A program made the position numbers and the translations under genes. The notes under the pieces are model-generated. The model had not been told where the DNA came from. It saw nothing but the letters and a program-made list of their open reading frames with translations, and ran no database searches. DNA of 64,000 bases. Source: Xanthobacteraceae bacterium. Its GTDB lineage: Bacteria > Pseudomonadota > Alphaproteobacteria > Rhizobiales > Xanthobacteraceae. Location: assembly GCA_019745775.1 (NCBI GenBank), contig JAIESR010000006.1:1-64000 (forward strand), read 5' to 3'. How positions within the stretch are numbered: position 1 is the first letter of the stretch; each line of letters starts with the position of its first letter. Of this stretch, positions 42,583 through 51,177 are shown one piece after another.

Positions 42583-43827
42583 TTACTTCTTGGTTGCCCC
42601 GGGCGTTGAATACGAGATGCGATAGATCGCACCGTTCTGCTCGTCCGAGACCAGAAGCGATCCGTCGGCCATCTGGAAGAGATAAGTCGGCCGGCCGTGG
42701 AACGCATTTGCCTTCTCGTCCAGCAAACCGGTCATGAACGGCGCGAGCGTCGCCTTTGCGCCATCGGTACGCGCAGTGATGACGTCATAGCCGAATTTTT
42801 GTTCCCGGTTCCATGAACCGCGCCGCGCGATGAAGGCGACGTTCTGATACTCTTTCGGGAACATGCTGCCGGTGTAGAATTTGATGCCCAGCCCGGCGGC
42901 ATGGGGACCGGTGGTCGCCGCCGGTAGCGTCACGCCGGCACAGGCGTTCGGAATGCGGATGTCGGGATCGGGCACGCCGTTGGCATGGCAATACGGGAAG
43001 CCGAAGAACGCGCCTTCGTTGCCCTTTGCGATGACGTTCAGTTCGTCCTCCGGCCCGTCGTTGCCGGCCCAATCGCGGCCGTGGTCAGTGAACCACAGTT
43101 CGCCGGTCTGCGGATGCCAGTCGAAGCCGACCGTGTTGCGCACGCCGCGCGCGATGATCTCCATGCCGGTGCCGTCGGCGTTGTAGCGGCGGATCTGGCC
43201 GTGGGTCGCGTTGTTGATTTCGCAGACATTGCAGTTGGCGCCGACCTGGACGTAGAGCTTCCCGTCCGGTCCGAACGCGACGTATTTCCAGTTGTGATGG
43301 ACGGTGTCGGGCAGATTAAAGGCCTTGGTCAGGTCGACCGGCTCGCCCGGATTGTCGAGCTTGTCTTCGATGTTGTCGAAGCGGAACACCTGATGGATGG
43401 CGAACACGTAAAGCGAGCCGTCGCGGAAGGCGAGGCCGTTGGGCTGGGTCAGGCCTTGCAGCAGGACCTTGGCCTCGCGCTTGCCGCCGCGATCGGTGAT
43501 CGCATACACGCGGCCGAGGACGCGCGTGCCCATGAAAATGGTGCCTTTCGAACCCATCACCATCGTGCGGGCGCCCGGATGACCGTGCGACCAGACCTCC
43601 GCCTTGAAGCCCGCCGGCAGGCTGAGCTTATCAAGGGGGAGTTTGTCGACCGGGGTCATGGTCGAGGGCGTCGGATGGCCCTTCAGGTTGAGGTCCTGCT
43701 TGCTCTTCTTCTGGTCGGTGCGGTCGAGGGGGCTGAAGCCCACCTGTTGTGCATTGGCTGCGAAAGCAAGCGCCGTCGCGACCGAAGCGGCCGTCAGTAC
43801 TCTGAACATCGTGCGGCTCATAATCAT
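42583..43827 (-). CDS. PQQ-type sugar/sorbosone dehydrogenase-like beta-propeller protein
   Basis: A 414-residue secreted protein with a signal of about 26 residues. It contains propeller repeats of the soluble glucose/sorbosone dehydrogenase fold: LTQPNGLAFRDGSLYVF, VAFGPDGKLYVQVGANCNVC, ARGVRNTVGFDWHPQTGELWFTDHGRDW (key parts RNTVGFDWHP and TDHGRD). GRPTYLFQMADGSLLVSDE closes the last blade. Such proteins may bind PQQ and oxidise aldoses or alcohols. GGGAGGA lies just before the ATG. The diheme cytochrome gene follows directly, which supports a periplasmic oxidation chain. Two Cys in CNVCEI could form a disulfide. Confidence 0.83.
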   Translation of the reverse strand: MIMSRTMFRVLTAASVATALAFAANAQQVGFSPLDRTDQKKSKQDLNLKGHPTPSTMTPVDKLPLDKLSLPAGFKAEVWSHGHPGARTMVMGSKGTIFMGTRVLGRVYAITDRGGKREAKVLLQGLTQPNGLAFRDGSLYVFAIHQVFRFDNIEDKLDNPGEPVDLTKAFNLPDTVHHNWKYVAFGPDGKLYVQVGANCNVCEINNATHGQIRRYNADGTGMEIIARGVRNTVGFDWHPQTGELWFTDHGRDWAGNDGPEDELNVIAKGNEGAFFGFPYCHANGVPDPDIRIPNACAGVTLPAATTGPHAAGLGIKFYTGSMFPKEYQNVAFIARRGSWNREQKFGYDVITARTDGAKATLAPFMTGLLDEKANAFHGRPTYLFQMADGSLLVSDEQNGAIYRISYSTPGATKK

Positions 43828-44038
43828 GATCCTCCCATGATCGATGAAGTGTCTTTATCGTTTGGTCGACAGAATACGCAGACTTGCCACCGCTGAGAAG
43901 AGGGCCGGCGCGATTCATCGATCCAACGTGCGTCACGCCTTTTTCGGTTGCCTGCCGGACGTTGCAACTCCTACTCTCGGTGCGTTGACGCTGAAGGTCG
44001 ACGGAAAGCGGTTGGTAATGGTAGATAGGGGCCATTGA
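43828..44038. other. Divergent intergenic region (211 bp)
   Basis: This spacer lies between the divergent propeller dehydrogenase gene and the CapA-like gene. Promoters for both are expected here. No repeat of the families seen elsewhere and no trustworthy small gene was found. Confidence 0.4.
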
Positions 44039-45076
44039 ATGGCGACGTTGATCTTGACCGGTGATGTCAATCTGAAGGGTGTCACCGATGCAGCGGTTCC
44101 ACTGGCGCGCGTCAACGACGAGTTGCGCAAAGGCGACCTGGTGTTCTGTAATCTCGAATGCCTGCTCAGCGCGCCCCCGCCGGATCATTCCCACAGCAAC
44201 GAAGGGTTCTTTGTCGATCCGGAGGTCGGCGCCAAGGTGCTCGCGGATGCCGGCATCGGCGTGGTCGGCATCGCGAACAATGTGCACTACGGCGAGCCGA
44301 TCAACGCCTCGATCAGGCAGCTCGATCGTATCGGCGTGCTGCACACCGGCGCCGGAAACAATCTGGCGGCGGCGCGCGCGCCGGCCATCGTCGAGCGCGC
44401 GGGCGTGTGCTTCGGTTTCGTCCAGCGCAGCTCGGTCTATTGGCCGACCAACCATGAAGCGCGCAAGGACGCCGTCGGCATCGCCGTGATCAAGGGCCAC
44501 ACGGCCTATCAGATCCCGACGTCGCGCCTGAAGCCCGATTCATTTCCGCCCAACCGTCCCGGCCTGCCGCCGGAGATCATCACCTGGGCGGACGCCGCCT
44601 ATCTCAAGGAGTTCAAGGAGGACATCGCCGCGCTACGTCCAAAGGTCGACGTGCTGGTCGCGTCATGTCACTGGGGCGTCGGCCACGACGTCTTGCAGTA
44701 CATGACCGAGATCGCGCATGGCGCGATCGATGCCGGCGCTGACATCGTGGTCGGGCACGGGCCTCACTATGTGCTGCCGATCGAGGTCTACAAGGGCAAG
44801 CCGATCTTCTACAGCCTGTGCAATCTGTCGTTCCATTCCGGCCATCGCGGCGTGCACGGCGATTGGACCGGGCTGCTGGTGCGGGTGGCGCTGGACAAAG
44901 GCAAGGTCACCGGCGCGAGCTTCCGCTTCATGCGCCACAACGACAAGAACGAGACGTTCATCACGCCGCTCGGCAAGGAAGCCGAGGCGGTGGCCGAAAT
45001 CATCGACGGCAGCGCGGCCTTCGGGACGCAGCTCAAGGCCAATGGCGAGCACATCGAGATTCCGGTCGGGCGCTGA
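44039..45076 (+). CDS. CapA-family metallophosphoesterase-like protein
   Basis: A 345-residue protein of the CapA/PgsA family. Visible motifs are LTGDVNL (5-11), GDLVFCNLE (32-40), GIANNVHYGE (76-85, family ANNH), ASCHWGVGHD (about 208-217) and VGHGPHYVLPIEVYKGKPIFYSLCN near 240-265. These match the calcineurin-like metal ligands. Members take part in poly-gamma-glutamate capsule formation, but isolated copies without CapB/C, as here, are often found in catabolic clusters and may be cytoplasmic hydrolases: no signal peptide is present. It is convergent with the YciI gene. Confidence 0.82.
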   Translation: MATLILTGDVNLKGVTDAAVPLARVNDELRKGDLVFCNLECLLSAPPPDHSHSNEGFFVDPEVGAKVLADAGIGVVGIANNVHYGEPINASIRQLDRIGVLHTGAGNNLAAARAPAIVERAGVCFGFVQRSSVYWPTNHEARKDAVGIAVIKGHTAYQIPTSRLKPDSFPPNRPGLPPEIITWADAAYLKEFKEDIAALRPKVDVLVASCHWGVGHDVLQYMTEIAHGAIDAGADIVVGHGPHYVLPIEVYKGKPIFYSLCNLSFHSGHRGVHGDWTGLLVRVALDKGKVTGASFRFMRHNDKNETFITPLGKEAEAVAEIIDGSAAFGTQLKANGEHIEIPVGR

Positions 45077-45082
45077 GATCGC

Positions 45083-45391
45083 CTAGCGCTGCGGGACGAT
45101 CGGCGTACCGCGCTTCTTGCTGTAGCCGTGGATGTCGACGTGCTCCCAAACGCCGTGGGCATGATACGGGTCGCTCTTGACGAAGCGGTCGAGCGCATCG
45201 CGGCTGCCGGCGTCGATCACGAAGACGCTGCCGCAGGGCGTCTCGCCGTCGTCGGCGATGAGCGTACCGGCGGTGATGACGTCGACATTGTAGTCTTCCG
45301 CGCGGTCGAGATGCAGGCGATGGTCGCGGTAATGCTTGGCGCGCGTCGGCATCTCGCCTTTTTTGTCGAGCGCGTGGATCACGTACAGCAT
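45083..45391 (-). CDS. YciI-family protein
   Basis: A 102-residue YciI domain. The His-Asp pair of the fold is represented by RDHRLHLDRAE (about 22-32), and FVKSDPYHAHGVWEHVDIHGY gives the conserved SDP(Y/F) block. Family members range from dehydrochlorinase-like enzymes to proteins of unknown role. GAGAGG precedes the ATG. It ends six bases from the end of the CapA-like gene, tail to tail. Confidence 0.82.
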   Translation of the reverse strand: MLYVIHALDKKGEMPTRAKHYRDHRLHLDRAEDYNVDVITAGTLIADDGETPCGSVFVIDAGSRDALDRFVKSDPYHAHGVWEHVDIHGYSKKRGTPIVPQR

Positions 45392-45522
45392 GGCGCACCT
45401 CTCGTGCAGGGGTATTATGCTAGCCCATTCCGGGGGCTGGTTCGACCCTGAAAGGCGGCGGCGGCCGTTGCTCGCCGACCTCCAGCATTAGCCGCGTCAA
45501 TTGTCCGGAGCTACGATCGCTC

Positions 45523-46308
45523 ATGCCCCGCCTTGCCGCCAATCTCGCCTATCTCTTCACCGAGCGCCCGTTCATGGAACGCTTCGCGGCCGCCGCGGCC
45601 GCGGGTTTCACGGCGGTCGAGCTGCAGTTTCCCTATGACAATGCGCCGAGCGCGGTGAAGGCCGAGCTCGAGAAGCACAAGCTCACCATGCTCGGGCTCA
45701 ATACGCCGCCGGGCAATCTGGAGGCCGGCGAGTTCGGGCTCGCCTGCGTGCCGGGGCGCGAGGCCGAATTCGCCGCGCTGTTCCGCAAGGCGCTCGACTA
45801 TGTGCTGGCGATCGGCGGCCGCCAGATCCATGTGCTGGCGGGCAAGCTCCCGCCCGAGCAGCGCCCGGCCGGCGACACCGTGTTCGTGCGCAATCTGATG
45901 CTGGCCGCCGATCTGGCGGCGGAGAACAACATCACGCTGCTGATCGAGCCGATCAATGCGCGCGACCGGCCGGGCTATTTCCTCAACCGGGTCGAGCACG
46001 CCGCCGACATCATCGCCAGGGCGGAGCGCAAGAACATCCGCATCCAGTTCGATTTCTACCATGTGCAGATCGTCGGCGGCGACCTCACCCGCCGCTTCGA
46101 GGCGTATTTCCCGGTCATCGGCCATGTGCAGGTCGGCGCCGTGCCCTCGCGCCACGAGCCGGACGAGGGTGAGGTGAACCTCGCGGAGATGTTCGCCATG
46201 CTCGACCGCAGCGGCTACCAGGGATTCGTCGGAGCCGAATACCGCCCGCGCGGACGCACCGAGGACGGGCTCGGCTGGGCGGCGCCGTATGGCGTCGTCC
46301 CGAAATAG
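45523..46308 (+). CDS. hyi: Hydroxypyruvate isomerase-like TIM-barrel protein
   Basis: A 261-residue xylose-isomerase-like barrel. FTAVELQFPYD, TLLIEPINARDRPGYFL (metal-binding Glu) and IQFDFYHVQI (Asp/His) followed by GHVQVGAVPSRHEPDEGE are hallmarks of the Hyi/OtnI group, with a final catalytic Glu in FVGAEYRPRG. Hyi interconverts hydroxypyruvate and tartronate semialdehyde; OtnI acts on oxo-tetronate. No glyoxylate carboligase or tartronate semialdehyde reductase lies nearby. The ribosome site is weak. Confidence 0.85.
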   Translation: MPRLAANLAYLFTERPFMERFAAAAAAGFTAVELQFPYDNAPSAVKAELEKHKLTMLGLNTPPGNLEAGEFGLACVPGREAEFAALFRKALDYVLAIGGRQIHVLAGKLPPEQRPAGDTVFVRNLMLAADLAAENNITLLIEPINARDRPGYFLNRVEHAADIIARAERKNIRIQFDFYHVQIVGGDLTRRFEAYFPVIGHVQVGAVPSRHEPDEGEVNLAEMFAMLDRSGYQGFVGAEYRPRGRTEDGLGWAAPYGVVPK

Positions 46309-46413
46309 CGCCCGAAAAACAAGGCATTGACGCTGTCGCCGCGATCCCCGGGGCTCCCGAGTCGAATGGTCGCGGGCCTTTGCGATCAGCGCCGGCATTG
46401 ATAACCTATTCTC

Positions 46414-46989
46414 ATGTGGGGACGTAAGAATCAGGCGGCGGCCGAGCCGGCCAAGCCGGAAGAGCCGCAGCGCCTGAAGGACGCGTTGCGGCGTGCGCGC
46501 ATCGATGCCGCCGAACGCACCGGGGTCGTCGTCGATCTGCACGACGCCGAGGTCGCTCGCCTCGAACTGCTCAACGAGGCGCTCGATCCGATCTTCGCGG
46601 AAATACCGGCCGAGGTTGACCTGTTTGACCGCGGCATTTCACGCGGCGAAAACCCGCGGCTCTGGATCGACGTCATCGCCCATGTCGCGATGGGCCGCGA
46701 CAAGCGGGTGTACCGCTTCCTGCAGGATACCCGCTACGGCCGCAAGGTGCTGGCCGAGAACGTCAGCATCCCGGAGATCGCGGAGGCGGTGACCAAATAC
46801 ATCGCTCAGCGCATGATCGAGCGCGAGCGCGCGGTCGCGGAAACCAACGCGCCGATCGAAGACGTGCGTCGCGCGGAGGCGCTGCGGCAGCGGCGCCGGC
46901 GCTGGCGCGCGTTCCGCTCGTTCGTGTTCGGCGTGGTCGCCGGCATCGCGGCGCTGGTGGTGCTGGCGGTCCTGTTCCCGGGGCGCTAG
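46414..46989 (+). CDS. Hypothetical protein with a C-terminal membrane anchor
   Basis: A 191-residue protein with no family recognised. It is charged and mostly helical. Residues about 165-188 (a basic RRRRWRAFR stretch, then FVFGVVAGIAALVVLAVLF) look like a tail anchor with the bulk in the cytoplasm. The central part (AEIPAEVDLFDRGISRGENPRLWIDVIAHVAMGRDKRVYRF, in pieces WIDVIAHV and RDKRVYRFLQDTR) is well structured and is probably conserved among relatives of this genus. Its stop overlaps the metallophosphoesterase stop by four bases on the opposite strand. Confidence 0.7.
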   Translation: MWGRKNQAAAEPAKPEEPQRLKDALRRARIDAAERTGVVVDLHDAEVARLELLNEALDPIFAEIPAEVDLFDRGISRGENPRLWIDVIAHVAMGRDKRVYRFLQDTRYGRKVLAENVSIPEIAEAVTKYIAQRMIERERAVAETNAPIEDVRRAEALRQRRRRWRAFRSFVFGVVAGIAALVVLAVLFPGR

Positions 46990-47879
46990 CTGCTCTTCAG
47001 CTGCGTTCTTTCCAACTCAACGACGCCATCCCCAGTCATGCCGCGCGTGATCACCTCGCAGCGCCAGGCGCCGCGCACCCCATCGATGCGATAGAGATTG
47101 TAACCGGCAGGATCGTGCTCGCCGGGCGGCGCTTCCGACGCCGACGGCACCCCGATCGCGGGGATATGCCCGTTCGGACCGTCGAGCCAGACGGTCTGGC
47201 GGCGGTGGTTGTGGCCGTGGATCACCAGCTCGGCGCCGTGGCGTGCCAGCACGTCACGCAGACGTGTTCCGTCGGTGAGGCGCTTGAGATAATGCGACGG
47301 TTTGCTCGTCGGCGGATGGTGGATGAGGACAACGCGGTAGAGACCGTCACGGCCGCAAGCGTCGAGGATTTTCTCCAATCGATGGAGTTGGGCGGGACCG
47401 ACGCGGCCGATCGCCATGAATGGCAGGCTCGGCACCGACGTCGATACGCCGATAAGCGCCAGCGGTCCGCGCCGCCGCAGGAACGGAAATTCCGATACGC
47501 CAGCGGCTGCATCCCCACGCATGAAATCGCCCCAATGCCTATGCGAGGCAGCGACGCCGCTGCGCACATAGGCGTCGTGATTGCCCGGCACCAAGGTCAC
47601 GTCGGCAGGCGAGCCGAGTGCCTCGAGCCAGGCGCGCGCCGGCTGGTATTCGGCCGGCAGTGCCAGGTTCACGAGATCGCCGGTGACCGCGATGTGATCG
47701 GGCTTTTGTGCCTTCACGTCGCCGACGATGCGCGCGAGTACTTCGGCCTGGTGAATCGCCTGCCGCTTGCGCCGCCAGTTGATGTAGCCGGTGGCGCGCT
47801 TGCCGGCGAGCTCGGTCAGGCGCGGTCGCGGCAGGGGCGCAAGATGCGGATCCGATACATGCGCCAGCAGGAATGTCAT
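46986..47879 (-). CDS. Calcineurin-like metallophosphoesterase
   Basis: A 297-residue phosphoesterase with all five metal motifs: VSDPHL (8-13, DxH), AVTGDLVN (about 65-72), VPGNHDAYV (about 97-105, GNHD), VLIHHPP (about 183) and VIHGHNHRRQT (about 221-231). It resembles cyclic-nucleotide or UDP-diacylglucosamine-type phosphoesterases, but the basic segment RATGYINWRRKRQAIH is a feature of a distinct uncharacterised group. It lies nine bases after the mbfA stop on the same strand and may be co-transcribed with it. Confidence 0.85.
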   Translation of the reverse strand: MTFLLAHVSDPHLAPLPRPRLTELAGKRATGYINWRRKRQAIHQAEVLARIVGDVKAQKPDHIAVTGDLVNLALPAEYQPARAWLEALGSPADVTLVPGNHDAYVRSGVAASHRHWGDFMRGDAAAGVSEFPFLRRRGPLALIGVSTSVPSLPFMAIGRVGPAQLHRLEKILDACGRDGLYRVVLIHHPPTSKPSHYLKRLTDGTRLRDVLARHGAELVIHGHNHRRQTVWLDGPNGHIPAIGVPSASEAPPGEHDPAGYNLYRIDGVRGAWRCEVITRGMTGDGVVELERTQLKSS

Positions 47880-47888
47880 GCAGATATT

Positions 47889-48845
47889 CTAAGCACTGCC
47901 GATGAGTATGCCCGCGAGGAACACCAACGTTCCGCCCAGAACCACCTGGAATGCCGCCGACAGGAACGGCGTGTCCATGTAGCGATACCGGATATAAGAA
48001 ATGGCGACGAGTTCCAATGCGACCACGATGATCGCGAGCACGGTAGCGGTCCAGAAATTCGGAATCAGGTAGGGCAGGGTGTGGCCAACGCCGCCGATGG
48101 TGGTCATCACGCCGCACACCGATCCGCGCAGCCACGGCGCCCCCCGCCCAGTGAGCGAGCCGTCGTCGGAGGCGGCCTCCGCAAATCCCATCGAGATGCC
48201 GGCGCCGACGGAGGCTGCCATGCCGACCAGGAACGTCTCCCAGGTGCTGTGGGTCGCAAACGCGGCGGCGAACAGCGGCGCGAGCGTCGAGACCGAGCCG
48301 TCCATCAATCCCGCGAGGCCTGGCTGTACATACTGCAAGAGGAACATGCGCCGCGCAGTCTCATCTTCCTTTGCGCGTGCCGACGGCGTCAGGATCGACT
48401 CTCCAAGCTTCTGCGCAATGTCCTCGTGCTGGCTCTCGATCTCGGCGAGCTCCAGCAGGAGCTGCCGCGTCGAGGCGTCGCGCGTACTGTCGGCGGCGCG
48501 CCGGTAGAAGCGCTCGGCCTCGAACTCCATGTTCTCGGCGAATTTCCGGACCTCGTCGAGATTGAGCTGAGGCATCAGCCATAGCGGCTGCTTGGTGATG
48601 AAGCCTTTGACGTCCTGGCGGCGGATCAGCGGCAGGTACTCGCCGAATTTCGAGCGGTAGAGATCGAACAGCATGGTGCGGTGGCGCACTTCCTCGTCCG
48701 CCATCTCGTCGAACACCTGCGCGGATGCCGGGTATTGCTTGCGCAGCCCCTCGGCGAAGCCGCGGTAGATGCGACTGTCCTCGTCCTCGTTCGAGATCGA
48801 GAGCGCCAGGATTTCCTGTTCGGAGAGGTCGGCGAAACGTTTCAC
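47889..48845 (-). CDS. mbfA: Membrane-bound ferritin-like iron exporter MbfA
   Basis: A 318-residue protein with an N-terminal rubrerythrin/ferritin-like domain (acidic and His ligands in EDEDSRIYRGFAE, ADEEVRHRTM, MEFEAERFY and AEIESQHEDIA) and a C-terminal VIT1/CCC1-type membrane domain from about residue 170 (GLAGLMDGSVSTLAPLFAAAF onward, about five segments). MbfA exports iron and protects against iron and peroxide stress in Bradyrhizobium and Agrobacterium. The start is GTG at 48845. A perfect iron control element lies 30 bases upstream, so repression by Irr under low iron is expected. Confidence 0.92.
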   Translation of the reverse strand: MKRFADLSEQEILALSISNEDEDSRIYRGFAEGLRKQYPASAQVFDEMADEEVRHRTMLFDLYRSKFGEYLPLIRRQDVKGFITKQPLWLMPQLNLDEVRKFAENMEFEAERFYRRAADSTRDASTRQLLLELAEIESQHEDIAQKLGESILTPSARAKEDETARRMFLLQYVQPGLAGLMDGSVSTLAPLFAAAFATHSTWETFLVGMAASVGAGISMGFAEAASDDGSLTGRGAPWLRGSVCGVMTTIGGVGHTLPYLIPNFWTATVLAIIVVALELVAISYIRYRYMDTPFLSAAFQVVLGGTLVFLAGILIGSA

Positions 48846-48874
48846 GGGCAGTCCTCAAAATGCGTCGACGGCTA

Positions 48875-48893
48875 GATTAGAATACTTCTAATC
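48875..48893. promoter_or_regulatory. Iron control element (Irr-binding site) upstream of mbfA
   Basis: GATTAGAA and TTCTAATC, separated by TAC, form a perfect 8-bp inverted repeat matching the TTAGAA-N3-TTCTAA core of known ICE motifs. It is 30 bases before the mbfA start, where a bound Irr would block RNA polymerase. It is also 49 bases from the NUDIX gene start on the other strand. Confidence 0.8.
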
Positions 48894-48941
48894 AATTGTT
48901 TTCGCTGGATCAACCGGCGCGAACGGGGGCATGACGGGCCC

Positions 48942-49457
48942 ATGAACAGAGGTCCAGAAGTGACTGAACGCGCCACCATCTTCGAACGGGTTCGGCAAGT
49001 CTTTGAGCCGGCGATCCGGCCCATCATGCATACCTACTGGCGCTTTTCTCGCGGATTGACGCTTGGCGTGCGCGGCCTCTGCCTCGACGAGGCCAGCCGC
49101 ATCTTCCTGGTGAAGCACAGCTATGTGTCGGGCTGGCATTTGCCGGGCGGCGGCGTCGAGCCGGGCGAGACTGTGCTCGACGCGCTGATCCGCGAGCTCG
49201 CCGAAGAGGGCAATATCGAGCCGACCGCGCCGCCGATGCTGCACGGCGTTTTCTACAACAGCCGTGTCTCGCGGCGTGACCACGTGGTGGTGTTCGTGCT
49301 GCGCGACTTCCGCCAGACCGCGGCGCCGGTGGCGACACACGAGATCATCGCCCACGGCTTCTTCAAGCTCGACGAGCTGCCGAACGACACCACCGCCGCC
49401 ACTCGCGCACGCATCATCGAGGTGATGGGGCGCGCGCCGGTGAGCGAGCGCTGGTGA
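48942..49457 (+). CDS. NUDIX hydrolase
   Basis: A 171-residue NUDIX protein. The Nudix box runs from GGGVEPGETVLDALI to RELAEEGN (about residues 70-92); the usual final Gly of the box appears as Asn, a mild deviation. WHLPGGG just before it is standard. These enzymes cut nucleoside diphosphates linked to another group. The N-terminal 40 residues (VFEPAIRPIMHTYWRFSRGLTLGVRG) are a conserved lead in alphaproteobacterial members. A GTG at 48960 with AGAGG upstream is an alternative start. Divergent from mbfA, 52 bases before the IclR gene. Confidence 0.85.
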   Translation: MNRGPEVTERATIFERVRQVFEPAIRPIMHTYWRFSRGLTLGVRGLCLDEASRIFLVKHSYVSGWHLPGGGVEPGETVLDALIRELAEEGNIEPTAPPMLHGVFYNSRVSRRDHVVVFVLRDFRQTAAPVATHEIIAHGFFKLDELPNDTTAATRARIIEVMGRAPVSERW

Positions 49458-49509
49458 CGCAGGCCGCTCCGCTTGACAGCCTCGACGGGATTGCGTTCGA
49501 TAATAGGTA

Positions 49510-50328
49510 ATGGAAACCGATAATCGGACCAACGGTCGAACCAAGATTCCCGGCGGCAGCCAGACACTGGCGCGCGGCCTCAAGCTTCTCGACGTGATCG
49601 CCGACGGGCGCGAGGGCGTTCCGGTGCGCGACCTCGCCGCCGTGCTGGGATTGCCGCGCAGCATCGTGCAGCGGCTGCTCTACACGCTGGAGGCGGAAGG
49701 ATTCCTGGAGCGGCATCCTTCGCAGATCGGCTACCGCCTTGCCATCAAGCTCTGGCGGCTCGGCTGCCAGTCGGTCCGGCGGCTGAGCGTGCGCGATCTT
49801 GCGCGTCCGCACCTCGAAGAGCTCGCGCAGCGCACCAATGAGATGGTGAAGCTCGCCGTGCTGACCGGGAGAGACGTCGTCTACATCGACGGCATCGAGA
49901 GCTCGCAGTCGATCCGCGCCTATGTCCCGATCGGCGGCAGTGCGCCGGCGCATTCGTCGGCGACCGGCAAGGCGATCCTCGCGTTCCTGCCGCCCGACCG
50001 GCTGGCCGATGCCGGCGTACCGATGCGCCGCTATACCGCGCAAACCGTGGTCGGCAAGGACGCCTTCGCCAAGGAGCTCGCGCGCATCCGGCTGCGTGGC
50101 CATGCGATCAATCGCGGTGAATGGGAAACCGAGATCGGCGGCGTCGCCGCGCCGGTGTTCGACGCCGACGGGCTGGTGGTGGCGTCGGTCGGCATCATTC
50201 TGCCGCTCAGCCGGTTCTCCGCCGACAAGGCGAAGCAGCTCGCCGGCTGGACCAGTGCGGCGGCGGCGGAGATTTCGCGCAAGCTCGGCTATCGCGCCGG
50301 CGAAGCGTCTGTGAAGCGGGCGGGGTAG
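49510..50328 (+). CDS. IclR-family transcriptional regulator
   Basis: A 272-residue regulator. Residues about 17-75 form a winged helix-turn-helix (SQTLARGLKLLDVIAD, LGLPRSIVQRLLYTLEAEGFL). The rest is the IclR effector domain, with SATGKAILAFLP and VAAPVFDADG in the usual places. IclR proteins bind small acids made in catabolic pathways. It is the only clear transcription factor in the window. The next gene starts five bases after its stop, so it probably belongs to, and controls, the deacetylase/TTT operon. Confidence 0.9.
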   Translation: METDNRTNGRTKIPGGSQTLARGLKLLDVIADGREGVPVRDLAAVLGLPRSIVQRLLYTLEAEGFLERHPSQIGYRLAIKLWRLGCQSVRRLSVRDLARPHLEELAQRTNEMVKLAVLTGRDVVYIDGIESSQSIRAYVPIGGSAPAHSSATGKAILAFLPPDRLADAGVPMRRYTAQTVVGKDAFAKELARIRLRGHAINRGEWETEIGGVAAPVFDADGLVVASVGIILPLSRFSADKAKQLAGWTSAAAAEISRKLGYRAGEASVKRAG

Positions 50329-50333
50329 GGCAA

Positions 50334-51169
50334 ATGGCCACGGAAGTCAGAGCCATTTCGGATGTGCGTTGGCCGGAGGGTGTCCGCCTGCCGGTGGTGC
50401 TCACGTTCGAGCATCAGTCCGGCGAGGGTACGCCGCCGCTGCCCGGTGACCGGCCGAACTACATGATGGGCGGCGCGCTCGAATATGGCGGGCGCATCGG
50501 CATCTGGAACGTGCTTGAGGTCCTCGACACCTGCGGCGTCAGCGCGACGTTCTTCATCTGTGGCACGACGGCGGAAAAATATCCCGATGCGGTGCGCGCG
50601 GCGCACAAGGCCGGCCATGAGATCGCCGGCATGAGCTACAGCTTCGAGCGCGTACGCACGGTTGGCACGGCGCGCGAGCGGGCGATCGTGCGCAAGACCG
50701 TGCGCACCCTGCAGGATACTTGCGGCGCGCAGATCAAGGGCTGGCGCTGCCCGGACTATCGCGTCAGCCCGCAGACGCTCGACATCCTTTCGCAGGAAGG
50801 GTTCTTCTGGATTCGAGCATGCTCAACGACGATTTCGCCTGTCTGTTCGACTGCGCCGGCGACCAGCTGATCGAGATTCCCTTCACCACCAGTACTGCGG
50901 ACAAGACCTTCATCGGCTATCCCTATCCCATGAAGGGCGGCCCGGACGGGCTGCTCGACGTCTGGGACTGCGAATTCGAAGCGCTCTATCGCGAAGGCGA
51001 GAGCGGTGCCCGCTTCATGATCCTGAGCATCCAGACCTGGGCGACCGGCCGGCCGGCGCCGCTGCGCACGCTCCAGCAGTTCATCGAGCGGCTCAAACAA
51101 TACAACGACGTGCGCTTTGCGCGCTGTAGCGAGATCGCCGCCTGGTGCGACGACGCGGCGAAGAATTGA
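50334..51169 (+). pseudogene. Polysaccharide deacetylase-like gene broken by a -1 frameshift
   Basis: The frame opening at ATG 50334 codes for a NodB/PuuE-like protein (VRLPVVLTFEHQS, YGGRIGIWNVLEVLD, CGTTAEKYPDA) up to ILSQEGFFW, then runs out of frame and stops at 50870. The expected continuation (DSSMLNDDFACLFDCAGDQL) is open in another frame from 50810 to 51169. Adding one G at 50809-50811 would restore about 278 residues and match the neighbour at 51178 (FEWDASMWNDDLP). The metal-binding HTxxH of the neighbour reads MSYSF here, so even the intact protein would lack a normal catalytic site. Either a young pseudogene or a sequencing error. Confidence 0.8.
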
Positions 51170-51177
51170 GGCGCGCC

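Noticed and set aside
43844-44038. A 64-codon plus-strand frame before the CapA-like gene
   Set aside because: It ends directly at the CapA-like start, has no known domain and lies where promoters are expected.
50805-50875. Programmed ribosomal frameshifting in the deacetylase gene
   Set aside because: No slippery heptamer or downstream stem is seen at TTCTTCTGGATT; a missing G is simpler.
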